Positions 1 to 8,262 of a stretch of 47,281 nt of DNA are shown piece by piece (position 1 is the stretch's first letter; each line of letters starts with the position of its first letter). Both the position numbers and the translations under genes were made by a program. The DNA is taken from assembly GCA_910584655.1 (NCBI GenBank), contig CAJUBJ010000010.1, positions 1-47,281 of the forward strand. Direction: 5' to 3'. The notes under the pieces are model-generated. The model had not been told where the DNA came from. It saw only the letters and a list, made by a program, of their open reading frames with translations, and did no database searches. Source of the DNA: an uncultured Bacilli bacterium (lineage in GTDB: Bacteria > Bacillota_I > Bacilli_A > RF39 > UBA660).

Positions 1-1
1 A

Positions 2-3000
2 AAAAAAGCAATAACAGCATCAAAGATAGCAAGCCAAGCAGCAGGAACAGCCCCAATGGCATTAATGACAGACCAAGTTCCATATAACGATTTTACAGAA
101 AAGTTAAATAAATTAATCTTGGAGAAAACTGACGGAACACAAGGTCTTAAGGATATAACCATAGGAGATTATTTATATAACTATAGTTGTTATGGTGAAG
201 AAATTGCTGATCAGTTAGAAAATTATAAAATGATGAATTCACCATTAAAATCATCAACATTAGAGGCTGTAGAGACATTAGAAGTAACACAACCACTGCC
301 AATAGTAAAAGATCAAACTATAGCATATGAAGCAACTAGTGGAATAAAAACGCTTGAAGATGGTCAAGTACCAAAACAACCATTAGAAGCGACACAACCA
401 CTACCAGTGATAAATGAACAAACTTTAGCAGAAGAAACTGCAAATAGTGTTAAAGTAATAGAGTCAGGATATTTGACAGAAAAAGAAGCACTAAGTAAAT
501 TACTAGAAATGGAGAAAAAGTATAATATTAACTTATATGATTTCGATAAAATGCTTGATATCGCAGATGGTAAAATAAAATATACAATAGAAGATATAGA
601 TAAATTAGTTCAAGATCAACTATCAACGATAAAAGTAGTTAATGAAGCTAGTGATTATTTAAAAACTTTAATATCTACAGATAATCCTAATGCCGTATTG
701 GATGGTGCATTAGCTTATAAAACTCTAAAAAAATTGCAAAATAAATATCAGGTAGAACTTTTTGACATTACTAGTTATGAAGATTTCTTTACTGGAAAAA
801 TTACTTATACCTATAGCGATATTGAAGCTCTTTTGCAATCAAAATTATTACCAAGTGTTGCACCAGATCCAATAAAAGAAATTCAAAAAGTATCACTAAC
901 TCAAAAAATTATAGATAGTGATATGGCATTAAATACAAAACAAGATTTCACAGAAATAAATAAAATTATTGCAAATAGTAATAATTCATCACAACCAATA
1001 AATAAAGTAGTAAACGCTAATGGTAATACTTACACTGTTTATAGCAATTATGGAGAATATTTAAAAACGCAAGAAGCTAATATTCAAAGTGTAATAGATT
1101 CTTTAACTCCACAGGAAAGAGAAGTAATCCAATATTATATTTCAGAAGGAGACTATCGCTCATATAAAAGTATGAATGGTTTCGCTAGAAATTCATTGTT
1201 TGAATACACCGAAATAAATGGGCAAAAAGTTATAGATAGAGTAAAACTATATGGAATTTATGGTACTGGAGATTATAGTGTAGAAGATTTTATAAGCAAA
1301 TTAAAAAATAACAATATGACTTTAAGTGATTATGTTAAACAAGCATCTGAAGACTTTGAGGTGCTGAAAAGTGCAATAGAAAAAAGTCCGTTACCAGAAA
1401 ATATGGTTTTATTTAGAGGTGTAGGCGAAAATTTCTTAAAAATCTTTGATGAAAATATAAATTCTTCTACAAATTTCTCATATATTGAGAAGGCAATAAT
1501 GGCCAAGGGAATATTTTCTGATGATGCATTTTTAAGTGTTTCAGCAACACCAACTTCTGGACCTTTTGGAAAAAACATTCAATTAGTTCTTAATTGTGAG
1601 AAAGGAACCCCCGCTTTAGATTTCTCTAAATTAGGCGGAATTCCGAGTGAACAAGAATTATTATTAGGACCAGGCCAAGCTTTTAAAATAACAGGAGTAG
1701 AGCAAGTAGGTATGGGTGGTACAATAAGAATATATGCCGATACTATAAATAAGTCGACTATAACTGATACTTTATCAGCAACTATAGACAATACTAATAT
1801 AGCTAAGTCAATAACGAATCAATTGGGAACAATTGATACACCTACTAATACTACAATAAGTCAGCCATCACTAAAACCATTTGGAGTAGATGACAAAACA
1901 CCGATTAAGCAAGTACTAGAAAATGGCTCAACAAATGAATATTTGACAGGTGAAGAAGCATTAAAAAGATTACAAGAAATGGAACAAAAACATAATATAT
2001 CTCTATATGATATGGATGATACTTTTGATATTTGTGATGGAAAAATAAAATATACTTTAGAAGATATAGATAAATTAGTCGAAGACCAACTAGAAGCCAA
2101 AAAGATAGTTCCATCAACTGATGAAGTTTTTTCAAAAACAATGGAGTCAGATGGTAAAACACCAATTCAGAAAGTTGATAAATTCAGTACTTTTATAGAT
2201 AGAGCACCTACTTATAATAACTTAGAAGATTTAACAGATTATATTACTAAAAGAGTTTCTCAAGCATCATCAGGAATACAACCATCTACAGAAGCAATTA
2301 GTCAATCAGCAGCTGCATTATCTAAGTATCTTGATAGTTACTTATCAAATGATAGTATTTCTGGTTATTATGAATTTCTAACTGCTAGTGGGATGGAAAT
2401 AGATAATGACATAAAAAGCTTGATTTTACAAGAAACAATAAATAATAATAAACAATTAAGACAAGCCATATCTTCACAAGCAGATTTTGAAATATCATCG
2501 AGTTTAGAAACTTTATTTGGTATAACTGACCAATCAGTTGTAAAGAAAGTAAAAGATACACTATTAGGAAGTTCATTTATTGAAGATGGTATAGGAATAT
2601 CACACAATTGGGATGACTTCATTTCAATTATGGATCAAAACTTCAAAACTAAAGTACAAGCAATGATAAATAGTGGACAAGAACCTGTAATATGGAGTAA
2701 GATAGATGATGCATATCACGAAGTAATGAATCAAAATTTTACAACTATAGAAAATACAACAATAGGAGGAGAAATGTATTTCCTAGACTCAGTATACTCA
2801 AATTGGAACAGCACTTCAAATGGACCAATGCTTGAAGAATTGTGGGGCAAACTTTCTAAGTCATATGCCAATGCATGCTGTGAATCTATAAATCCATTAA
2901 CGGGAAGCAACTTTTCTTCTATAAAATTTTTATATCCAGAAACGTATGCAATGGATGAATGCTTTGGAAATTTATTTAAAACAGTAGAATTTCCGGAAAT

Positions 3001-3202
3001 ATTATCACATTCTACGATAGATACAATTACAATGACAAAAGTAATTCCAGAAACTATGCAAATAGTAGGAACAGTAGATATAGATATTTCTGATATAGCA
3101 AAATTTTATAAAACTAATAATATAGGACTGGGTACAGAAGATACAGCATTAATAGAAGAAGCATTTAATATGTTTTTATCAAAAGTTAAGGAGGCGAAGT
3201 AA
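2..3202 (+). CDS. Large ADP-ribosyltransferase-domain protein (5' end cut by window)
   Basis: The reading frame is open to the left edge and no ribosome binding site precedes the first ATG (56), so the gene starts outside the window; at least 1066 codons are visible. Counting from that ATG, residues about 340-565 look like an R-S-ExE ADP-ribosyltransferase: LFRGV (Arg454), LSVSATP (Ser494/Ser496) and SEQELLLGPG (Glu532/Glu534, the ExE pair). This family moves ADP-ribose from NAD+ to a target. Around the domain are internal repeats: two 20-residue units near 74 and 110 (LEVTQPLPIV, LEATQPLPVI), and a roughly 50-residue module at 139-189 and 629-679, with a weaker copy near 218-265. The long C-terminal part is unrecognised. 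No signal peptide can be judged because the N-terminus is missing. The next two genes follow almost without gaps, the second being an ADP-ribosylglycohydrolase. A polymorphic toxin or internal regulator are both possible; the target is unknown. Confidence 0.8.
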   Translation, partial: KKAITASKIASQAAGTAPMALMTDQVPYNDFTEKLNKLILEKTDGTQGLKDITIGDYLYNYSCYGEEIADQLENYKMMNSPLKSSTLEAVETLEVTQPLPIVKDQTIAYEATSGIKTLEDGQVPKQPLEATQPLPVINEQTLAEETANSVKVIESGYLTEKEALSKLLEMEKKYNINLYDFDKMLDIADGKIKYTIEDIDKLVQDQLSTIKVVNEASDYLKTLISTDNPNAVLDGALAYKTLKKLQNKYQVELFDITSYEDFFTGKITYTYSDIEALLQSKLLPSVAPDPIKEIQKVSLTQKIIDSDMALNTKQDFTEINKIIANSNNSSQPINKVVNANGNTYTVYSNYGEYLKTQEANIQSVIDSLTPQEREVIQYYISEGDYRSYKSMNGFARNSLFEYTEINGQKVIDRVKLYGIYGTGDYSVEDFISKLKNNNMTLSDYVKQASEDFEVLKSAIEKSPLPENMVLFRGVGENFLKIFDENINSSTNFSYIEKAIMAKGIFSDDAFLSVSATPTSGPFGKNIQLVLNCEKGTPALDFSKLGGIPSEQELLLGPGQAFKITGVEQVGMGGTIRIYADTINKSTITDTLSATIDNTNIAKSITNQLGTIDTPTNTTISQPSLKPFGVDDKTPIKQVLENGSTNEYLTGEEALKRLQEMEQKHNISLYDMDDTFDICDGKIKYTLEDIDKLVEDQLEAKKIVPSTDEVFSKTMESDGKTPIQKVDKFSTFIDRAPTYNNLEDLTDYITKRVSQASSGIQPSTEAISQSAAALSKYLDSYLSNDSISGYYEFLTASGMEIDNDIKSLILQETINNNKQLRQAISSQADFEISSSLETLFGITDQSVVKKVKDTLLGSSFIEDGIGISHNWDDFISIMDQNFKTKVQAMINSGQEPVIWSKIDDAYHEVMNQNFTTIENTTIGGEMYFLDSVYSNWNSTSNGPMLEELWGKLSKSYANACCESINPLTGSNFSSIKFLYPETYAMDECFGNLFKTVEFPEILSHSTIDTITMTKVIPETMQIVGTVDIDISDIAKFYKTNNIGLGTEDTALIEEAFNMFLSKVKEAK

Positions 3203-3203
3203 A

Positions 3204-3911
3204 TTGACAGAAGTATACAATAAATTAAATAATGAATTTACAAAAAAACATAATAGTTTAACTTTCAATCAAGAAGAACTAGAAAATTTAAATTATGAAG
3301 AACGTAAACGAATTGAAGAAAAATTATTGCGTTTATGTCAAAGTGGCTCAATAGATTGTTTTAAATACATCCCTTTTATGAAGATAGTATCTCCAGAAAA
3401 AGCAATAGAACAAAAAAATATTGATTCGCTTCCAACTTATCACCAAGCTGCTATATGTTACATGCTATTTCAAAGGACTAATGATAGAAATTATTGTGAA
3501 AGAATTATAAAATGTGCCAATATAGATATTAAATCTTTTGGGTTACTAATTAATTTGTATAGAGAAACACTAGATCCAAGTTTAAAAATAATTTTAAAAT
3601 CATCTATATATAAAATATCTAGATCTGCAACAGGTAAATTTAAAGAATATTGCGAGGCTCTAATAAGAAGAGATGTGAATGGAGATGATATCATAACTAT
3701 GGATACAAATCAAAAAGAAAATATGACTGCAATACCTAAATCACAACCATCAAGATTTGCTGAAGAAGGTATAAAAGCTTATACAGAAGAAGAATATTTA
3801 GCAAAATTAGCTGCAGATAAAGTAAGCTCATCAACAAAACTAGATGATATGCTAGATGCCATAAAATCGTACGAAGATTCTGGTGAATCAAAACAAACTT
3901 TTAAAAAGTAG
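3204..3911 (+). CDS. Unknown protein of the ADP-ribosylation cassette
   Basis: A 235-residue soluble-looking protein starting with TTG, chosen because a strong AAGGAGG sits at the end of the preceding gene at normal spacing; the stop of the transferase gene is one base upstream, so the two are translationally linked. The sequence is helical and charged, with a cluster of Cys residues (for example LRLCQSGSIDCFKY near residue 50) and a polar low-complexity C-terminus rich in Ser, Asp and Lys. I do not recognise a family. Its place between an ADP-ribosyltransferase and an ADP-ribosylglycohydrolase makes an adaptor, immunity or substrate role plausible, but this is inference from position only. 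Confidence 0.8.
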   Translation: MTEVYNKLNNEFTKKHNSLTFNQEELENLNYEERKRIEEKLLRLCQSGSIDCFKYIPFMKIVSPEKAIEQKNIDSLPTYHQAAICYMLFQRTNDRNYCERIIKCANIDIKSFGLLINLYRETLDPSLKIILKSSIYKISRSATGKFKEYCEALIRRDVNGDDIITMDTNQKENMTAIPKSQPSRFAEEGIKAYTEEEYLAKLAADKVSSSTKLDDMLDAIKSYEDSGESKQTFKK

Positions 3912-3923
3912 GTAGGTGTATTT

Positions 3924-4925
3924 ATGCTTAATATATTTAATAAATTAGAACAAAATAATGAAAGTAGTAAAGTGATAGATTCAATTTTAGGATTTGTAAT
4001 AGCAGATGCTATCGGTGTACCAGCAGAATTTAAAAGCAGAATTCAATTAAAAAAAAGTCCAGTAAAAGATATGGTAGGACATGGAACACATAATCAACCT
4101 GAAGGTACTTGGTCAGACGATTCTTCAATGACTATTGCAACATTAGATTCTATAAATGAATGTGGAAAAATAGATTATTCAGACATGATGAGAAAATTTT
4201 ATGAATGGGTATCAAAGTGTAAATATACAGCAACAGGAGTATTTTTCGACATAGGAATATCTACAAGGAATGCAATAAATAATTACATAAAAGGAGTTCC
4301 ACCAGTTCAATGTGGTGGAACTAAAGTTTATGAAAATGGAAATGGCTCACTTATGAGAATATTACCAATCGTTTTATATTCTCACTCTAAAGAACTATCT
4401 ACTGATGAAGAAGTGAAGTTGATTAGTGAAGCATCATCGTTAACTCATGGACATGAAATTAGTAAACTTGGATGTAAAATATATTCAGATTATGTAAAAA
4501 GTTTACTAAATGGATTTGACAAAAAAGAAGCACTAGAAAATTTATCATTTATTGACTATAGCAAATATTATTCTAATGAATCTTTAAAACCATATCAAAG
4601 AATATTAAATGGCAGCATAAAAGATTTAGAAGAAAATATGATAAAATCTACAGGATATGTAGTTGATACGTTAGAAGCAAGCATTTGGTGCATAATTAAT
4701 AGCGCTTCTTATGAAGAAGCAGTACTAAAAGCTGTAAATCTTGGTGATGACACAGATACTGTTGGTGCAATAACAGGATCTTTAGCAGGAATAATATATA
4801 CATATAAAAACATACCAAGCAAATGGATTGATAAATTAAAAAACAAAGATTATCTAATTGGTGTATGTAAAGAATTTGATAAAACATTAGAAAAAATAAA
4901 AAACAATCAAAAACATCTAAGCTAA
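3924..4925 (+). CDS. ADP-ribosylglycohydrolase (DraG/ARH family)
   Basis: A 333-residue protein, the usual length for the DraG/ARH family, which removes ADP-ribose from proteins or related substrates using two bound metal ions. The first metal motif is TWSDDSSM (residues 62-69, Asp65/Asp66), and the C-terminal one is GDDTDTVGAITGSLAG (starting at residue 274). IADAIGVPAEF at the N-terminus is also typical. It starts with ATG after AGGTAGGTG, 12 bases after the previous gene, so it is the third gene of a cassette that begins with an ADP-ribosyltransferase. The obvious reading is that it reverses or limits that enzyme's modification, as DraG does for DraT. An ATP-independent role on a small ADP-ribosylated molecule is also possible. 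All expected metal residues are visible. Confidence 0.9.
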   Translation: MLNIFNKLEQNNESSKVIDSILGFVIADAIGVPAEFKSRIQLKKSPVKDMVGHGTHNQPEGTWSDDSSMTIATLDSINECGKIDYSDMMRKFYEWVSKCKYTATGVFFDIGISTRNAINNYIKGVPPVQCGGTKVYENGNGSLMRILPIVLYSHSKELSTDEEVKLISEASSLTHGHEISKLGCKIYSDYVKSLLNGFDKKEALENLSFIDYSKYYSNESLKPYQRILNGSIKDLEENMIKSTGYVVDTLEASIWCIINSASYEEAVLKAVNLGDDTDTVGAITGSLAGIIYTYKNIPSKWIDKLKNKDYLIGVCKEFDKTLEKIKNNQKHLS

Positions 4926-4947
4926 TAAATTATTATTAGCTTTTTTT
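4920..4947 (+). terminator. Intrinsic terminator of the ADP-ribosylation cassette
   Basis: GCTAATAA and TTATTAGC form a hairpin with a 4-base loop, followed by seven T. It overlaps the stop codon of the glycohydrolase gene. Confidence 0.85.
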
Positions 4948-5026
4948 CATAAAAAAACAAATTACATCTTTAATTAATAATATTTTTAATATATAATAAA
5001 TCTTACTTAAGAAAGTTGGAGAAAAT

Positions 5027-5680
5027 ATGCAAGTAAGAAAACGCAAAGATGAACTAGGATATAACGAAATGGAATTTGAAAATAATGGAGTAGTTTTTAG
5101 AATCTTTTATGGTGGAAATGGCGACTTATATTGGAAAATTATAGATAAAAATGAGACTGAAAAAGATAAAGTGTATTTTTCAATAACAAAAGAAAATTAT
5201 GAAATTTTTCAAATGTTTGAAGAATTATATACAAGAATAGAAAATTGTGACGTATATAGAGTTAATTCATTTGAAGAAGAATTATGTGACACTGCTGAAG
5301 AAAGAGAAGAATTACATAAACGTACAAAAAAATTAAATGAAGACCTAGAAAATCAAGATTGTTATGAAAGTTTATGTACAGATGATTTTATAGTATGGCA
5401 TAGTGACGATGCTCCATTTGGACAAGGAACACGTTTAAATATATATCAAAGTCGTACTAGAGATAGCTTTTTAATTGTAATCACTAAATTAAATAAAGAA
5501 AAAGAAGACTTTAGTGTTGAAATAAGTAACTCAGGAAGTCGCTACACTCCATTTAATATATTATTTATGAACCATTATAATCAACTATCTGATATAGAAC
5601 CAGATTATCATCAAATTCATATCGAAGAGATAATGTATCAAAAAAGATTAGTTAAACAAAGAGAAGAATCTAGAAAATAG
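5027..5680 (+). CDS. Unknown 217-residue protein upstream of the retron
   Basis: Starts with ATG after TTGGAGAAA; a TATAAT at 4992-4997 lies upstream. The protein is hydrophilic, acidic in the middle (residues 85-115 form a probable coiled helix rich in Glu, Lys and Arg) and has no signal peptide or membrane segment. I do not recognise a family. It ends in its own terminator (5664-5690), only about 25 bases before the -10 box of the retron RNA, so it is not co-transcribed with the retron by default, although read-through is possible. Because many retrons carry an effector gene next to the RNA, this is one of two candidate partners, but nothing in its sequence shows a toxic or enzymatic motif. 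Confidence 0.75.
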   Translation: MQVRKRKDELGYNEMEFENNGVVFRIFYGGNGDLYWKIIDKNETEKDKVYFSITKENYEIFQMFEELYTRIENCDVYRVNSFEEELCDTAEEREELHKRTKKLNEDLENQDCYESLCTDDFIVWHSDDAPFGQGTRLNIYQSRTRDSFLIVITKLNKEKEDFSVEISNSGSRYTPFNILFMNHYNQLSDIEPDYHQIHIEEIMYQKRLVKQREESRK

Positions 5681-5690
5681 ATTCTTTTTT
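5664..5690 (+). terminator. Intrinsic terminator before the retron
   Basis: AAGAATCTA and TAGATTCTT form a stem around a GAAAA loop, followed by a run of T. It ends the unknown gene and insulates the retron. Confidence 0.85.
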
Positions 5691-5725
5691 GTATATTAAT
5701 AAAATAAAAGTGTTATAATACAACC

Positions 5726-5899
5726 AAGAGCAATAGTGATTGGAATTATTTTTATAATTCTTACTTTGACGAGTCGTCAAAGATCAATGTTACCATAAAT
5801 ATAAATCGTAATATTCCAAGGGACTATTCTACAACTGCGTGTAGATACGCTAACGCTCCAGTCCATTTCCATATTACAATATCTTAAGTATTGCTCATG
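5726..5899 (+). ncRNA. Retron msr-msd RNA
   Basis: A structured non-coding stretch lies directly before a retron-type reverse transcriptase, behind a TATAAT at 5714-5719. The ends are an 8-base perfect inverted pair: a1 GAGCAATA (5728-5735) and a2 TATTGCTC (5889-5896), as expected for the a1/a2 stem that primes msDNA synthesis. Next come two msr hairpins: GAATTAT/ATAATTC (5743-5760) and CTTTGAC/GTCAAAG (5764-5782). The msd part is one long interrupted stem: GTAATAT (5808-5814) with ATATTAC (5871-5877), GGACT (5821-5825) with AGTCC (5860-5864), and an inner hairpin TCTACA/TGTAGA (5828-5845). A G just after a1, in the AGTG at 5735-5738, is the likely branching base. The exact RNA and DNA ends cannot be fixed by eye. 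Confidence 0.85.
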
Positions 5900-5913
5900 A
5901 AAGGAGATAGTAT

Positions 5914-6861
5914 ATGTTACCAATAACAAAAGAACAAAGTAATGAATTCTTACTATCTCTTAATTTAATAGATAAAGACATTCCAGATTCTGAAAAAATA
6001 AGGACTTTATATGCAATAAGTAATAAAGTAGAATCAAACTATAATGTCTATAAAATAAAGAAAAGTAACGGAACATATAGAACAATTTATGCGCCCAAAC
6101 CTTTACTCAAAAATATTCAAAGGAAAATACTAAAAAATATTTTAAATAACAAAGAAATTTCTCCTTATGCTAAAGCTTATCATAAAGGAATAAAATTAAA
6201 AGATAATGCTTATCCACATATGAATAAAAAAACAATTTTAAAATTAGATATAGTTGACTTTTTTGAAAACATTAACTTCTATGATATATATAACTCGTGT
6301 TTTAATCAACCATACTTTCCTGAATCCATAGGACACCTTTTAACATATTTATGTACATATGAATCTCGTTTGCCACAAGGAGCACCAACTTCATCATATA
6401 TATCTAATTTAGTAATGAAAGAATTTGATAGTGAAATAGGTGAATATTGCAAATTAAGAGATATTTCATACACTAGATATTCTGATGATATGACTTTTTC
6501 TGGTGACTTTAATCCTCGAGAGTTAATTACTAAAGTACGAAAGATGCTATACAAACTTAATTTAAAAATAAATAATAAGAAAATTCATATTATAAACAAT
6601 TCTCAGCAACAAAATGTAACAGGTCTTGTTGTAAATAAAAAAATTCAAACAACTTCAAATTATCGTAATAAAATAAGACAAGAAATATATTATATAAAAA
6701 AATTTGGTCTATCAAATCATCTAAATAGAATAAATCAGCAAAATGAATCAAAATATTTAGATTCATTATATGGCAAAATTTTATATGTATTAAGTATAGA
6801 TTCCACAAACAAAGAATTTATAAAATACAAAGAATTAGTTAAAAACTTAAAAAATAACTAA
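5914..6861 (+). CDS. Retron-type reverse transcriptase
   Basis: A 315-residue protein starting at ATG after AAGGAG, the normal length for a stand-alone retron reverse transcriptase. Visible motifs in order: the retron region X motif NAYPH (98-102), the first catalytic block LDIVDFF (111-117), LPQGAPTS (153-160), the catalytic YSDD (189-192) and the region Y triplet VTG (235-237). The enzyme reverse-transcribes the msd part of the RNA just upstream into branched msDNA. No extra N- or C-terminal effector domain is fused; the protein ends about 75 residues after VTG. A terminator overlaps its 3' end, so the RNA and the enzyme form a unit of their own. A diversity-generating or group II intron enzyme is unlikely: there is no maturase or HNH part and no template repeat. 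Confidence 0.93.
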   Translation: MLPITKEQSNEFLLSLNLIDKDIPDSEKIRTLYAISNKVESNYNVYKIKKSNGTYRTIYAPKPLLKNIQRKILKNILNNKEISPYAKAYHKGIKLKDNAYPHMNKKTILKLDIVDFFENINFYDIYNSCFNQPYFPESIGHLLTYLCTYESRLPQGAPTSSYISNLVMKEFDSEIGEYCKLRDISYTRYSDDMTFSGDFNPRELITKVRKMLYKLNLKINNKKIHIINNSQQQNVTGLVVNKKIQTTSNYRNKIRQEIYYIKKFGLSNHLNRINQQNESKYLDSLYGKILYVLSIDSTNKEFIKYKELVKNLKNN

Positions 6862-6870
6862 TTCTTTTTT
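6831..6870 (+). terminator. Intrinsic terminator of the retron
   Basis: GAATTAGTTA (6832-6841) pairs perfectly with TAACTAATTC (6855-6864), followed by six T. The hairpin overlaps the last codons of the reverse transcriptase. Confidence 0.88.
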
Positions 6871-6886
6871 AAAAAGTAAGTAAAAT

Positions 6887-6915
6887 TTGCAGAAACTAAG
6901 CTTTTAATGTATAAT
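6887..6915 (+). promoter_or_regulatory. Promoter of the kinase-like gene
   Basis: TTGCAG at 6887-6892 and TATAAT at 6910-6915 with a 17-base spacer, just after the retron terminator. It gives the next gene its own transcript. Confidence 0.7.
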
Positions 6916-6943
6916 TTGTTAATAATTAAGGGGGGAATACATA

Positions 6944-7840
6944 ATGAAAGTAACTACTATTTCTAAAAGAAAATTTAGAGAACTACAACCACTTATATTA
7001 GGGCAAGAAATATGTAATTCAGAAAGTGAAGTTTTTAATCTTAATATTAGAGGAGAACATAAAGTATTAAAAGTTCTTAAAGAACAAAGTGGAGAATACT
7101 ATGCTAATAAATTATATACTGTAGAAATGCTAGATACATACAAAGAATTCATCCCTCAAAGCTTATATATCCCTGATACATTAGCAGTAGTGGGAAATGA
7201 AACAATAGGTTTTACTGTTCCTTTTGTCGAAGGAATAAATCTTTCAACTATATTAAACTCTAGTAAAGTTGATTTTAAAGAACATATTTATTATCTAAGA
7301 AAAATAGGACAATTACTTGAACAATTGAGAAATATAAGAAAATACACACCATTAAAAGATTTTTATTTAAACGATTTACATGAATCAAACTTTATTGTTA
7401 ATCCTAATACTAGAGATATTGCTGGAATTGATCTTGATAGTTCAAAAATCGGAAATAATGGAGTATATCCTTCAAGATATGCTTCACCATATTCTTTAGT
7501 TCAACATATTCCATCAAAATATCATGTCAATGAAAGTGGCCAATGTGGAGGATATATATTGCCTAATGATGACTCAGAAATATATTGTTACGTAATGACA
7601 ATTTTAAATTATCTTTTTGGTGGAAATGTATTTCGATTAAACTTAGAAGAATTTTATGTTTATATTAATTATTTAGATATTATAGGAATAGATAAAGAAC
7701 TACTTAAAGTAATCGAAAAAATAGTAACTACAGGTCCTAACATAAATCCTGAACCATATTTAGAATCACTAACACTTGAACAAATAGGTAGAGCTAGAGA
7801 AAACGTATATAAATTAACAAAAAGTAAATTTTTAAAATAA
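6944..7840 (+). CDS. Protein kinase-like protein
   Basis: A 298-residue protein with a minimal kinase fold. VLKVLK at 41-46 contains the candidate ATP-binding Lys43; NDLHESNF contains the catalytic pair Asp144 and Asn149 in D-x4-N spacing; GIDLDSSKIG at 161-170 replaces the usual DFG (Asp163 or Asp165 as metal ligand). There is no clear glycine-rich loop. It starts with ATG after AAGGGGGG and has its own promoter. It has no membrane segment. The family could include protein kinases, aminoglycoside-kinase-like enzymes or substrate-specific small-molecule kinases. It lies directly after the retron, but the terminator and promoter between them argue against a simple retron operon. Confidence 0.75.
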   Translation: MKVTTISKRKFRELQPLILGQEICNSESEVFNLNIRGEHKVLKVLKEQSGEYYANKLYTVEMLDTYKEFIPQSLYIPDTLAVVGNETIGFTVPFVEGINLSTILNSSKVDFKEHIYYLRKIGQLLEQLRNIRKYTPLKDFYLNDLHESNFIVNPNTRDIAGIDLDSSKIGNNGVYPSRYASPYSLVQHIPSKYHVNESGQCGGYILPNDDSEIYCYVMTILNYLFGGNVFRLNLEEFYVYINYLDIIGIDKELLKVIEKIVTTGPNINPEPYLESLTLEQIGRARENVYKLTKSKFLK

Positions 7841-7896
7841 AAAAAGACTTTTATAGAAATGAACAATTTGCAATTCATTCTATAATAAGTCTTTTT
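7841..7896. terminator. Bidirectional terminator between convergent genes
   Basis: AAAAAGACTT (7841-7850) pairs with AAGTCTTTTT (7887-7896), with an inner stem ATAGAA/TTCTAT-like arms. A/T runs on both sides suit both the kinase-like gene and the convergent DUF1653 gene. Confidence 0.85.
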
Positions 7897-8155
7897 ATTT
7901 TGTGAAAGAATCTCTTTTACTCTGAACTTCTATATATTCAAATTTATATTTTTGTTTAACTTCAGGGTACTTTTCATGATTAACTTCTTCTAAAAAATCA
8001 TTTTTTTCTCTAATAAATAAAGCCCCATCACCATATAACTTACGATATATAACATAAGGAGTAACACCATCATCACTACTAATAGCTATATCCTCAACTA
8101 AATAATGATCACCTTTAAAATGTCTATAAATACCTTTTAATTTTAAATCTCTCAT
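7895..8155 (-). CDS. DUF1653 family protein
   Basis: An 86-residue protein of the DUF1653 type: KGIYRHFKGDHYLVEDIA at the start, YVIYRKLYGDGALFIR in the middle and a C-terminal KYKFEYI-like strand. The family is a small beta-rich domain of unknown function common in bacteria. The start was placed at the ATG at 8155: the in-frame TTG at 8170 lies inside the GGGAGGT that serves as ribosome binding site. On the minus strand an extended -10 (TGCTATAAT, TATAAT at 8179-8174) precedes it. It is the only clear minus-strand protein gene in the window. Confidence 0.88.
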   Translation of the reverse strand: MRDLKLKGIYRHFKGDHYLVEDIAISSDDGVTPYVIYRKLYGDGALFIREKNDFLEEVNHEKYPEVKQKYKFEYIEVQSKRDSFTK

Positions 8156-8262
8156 CTTAATACCTCCCAAATTATTATAGCATCAAATAGAAAATAAGTT
8201 AATAAAATACATATATGCTATAATAAATATATACTATATAAAAATGATAAAGGAGTATTGAA

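Noticed and set aside
1330..2622. Minus-strand frames inside the large transferase gene
   Set aside because: They mirror the codon pattern of a long, motif-bearing + strand gene and lack start signals.
5914..6861. Group II intron or diversity-generating reverse transcriptase
   Set aside because: There is no maturase or endonuclease part, no template/variable repeat, and the RNA and NAxxH/VTG motifs fit a retron.
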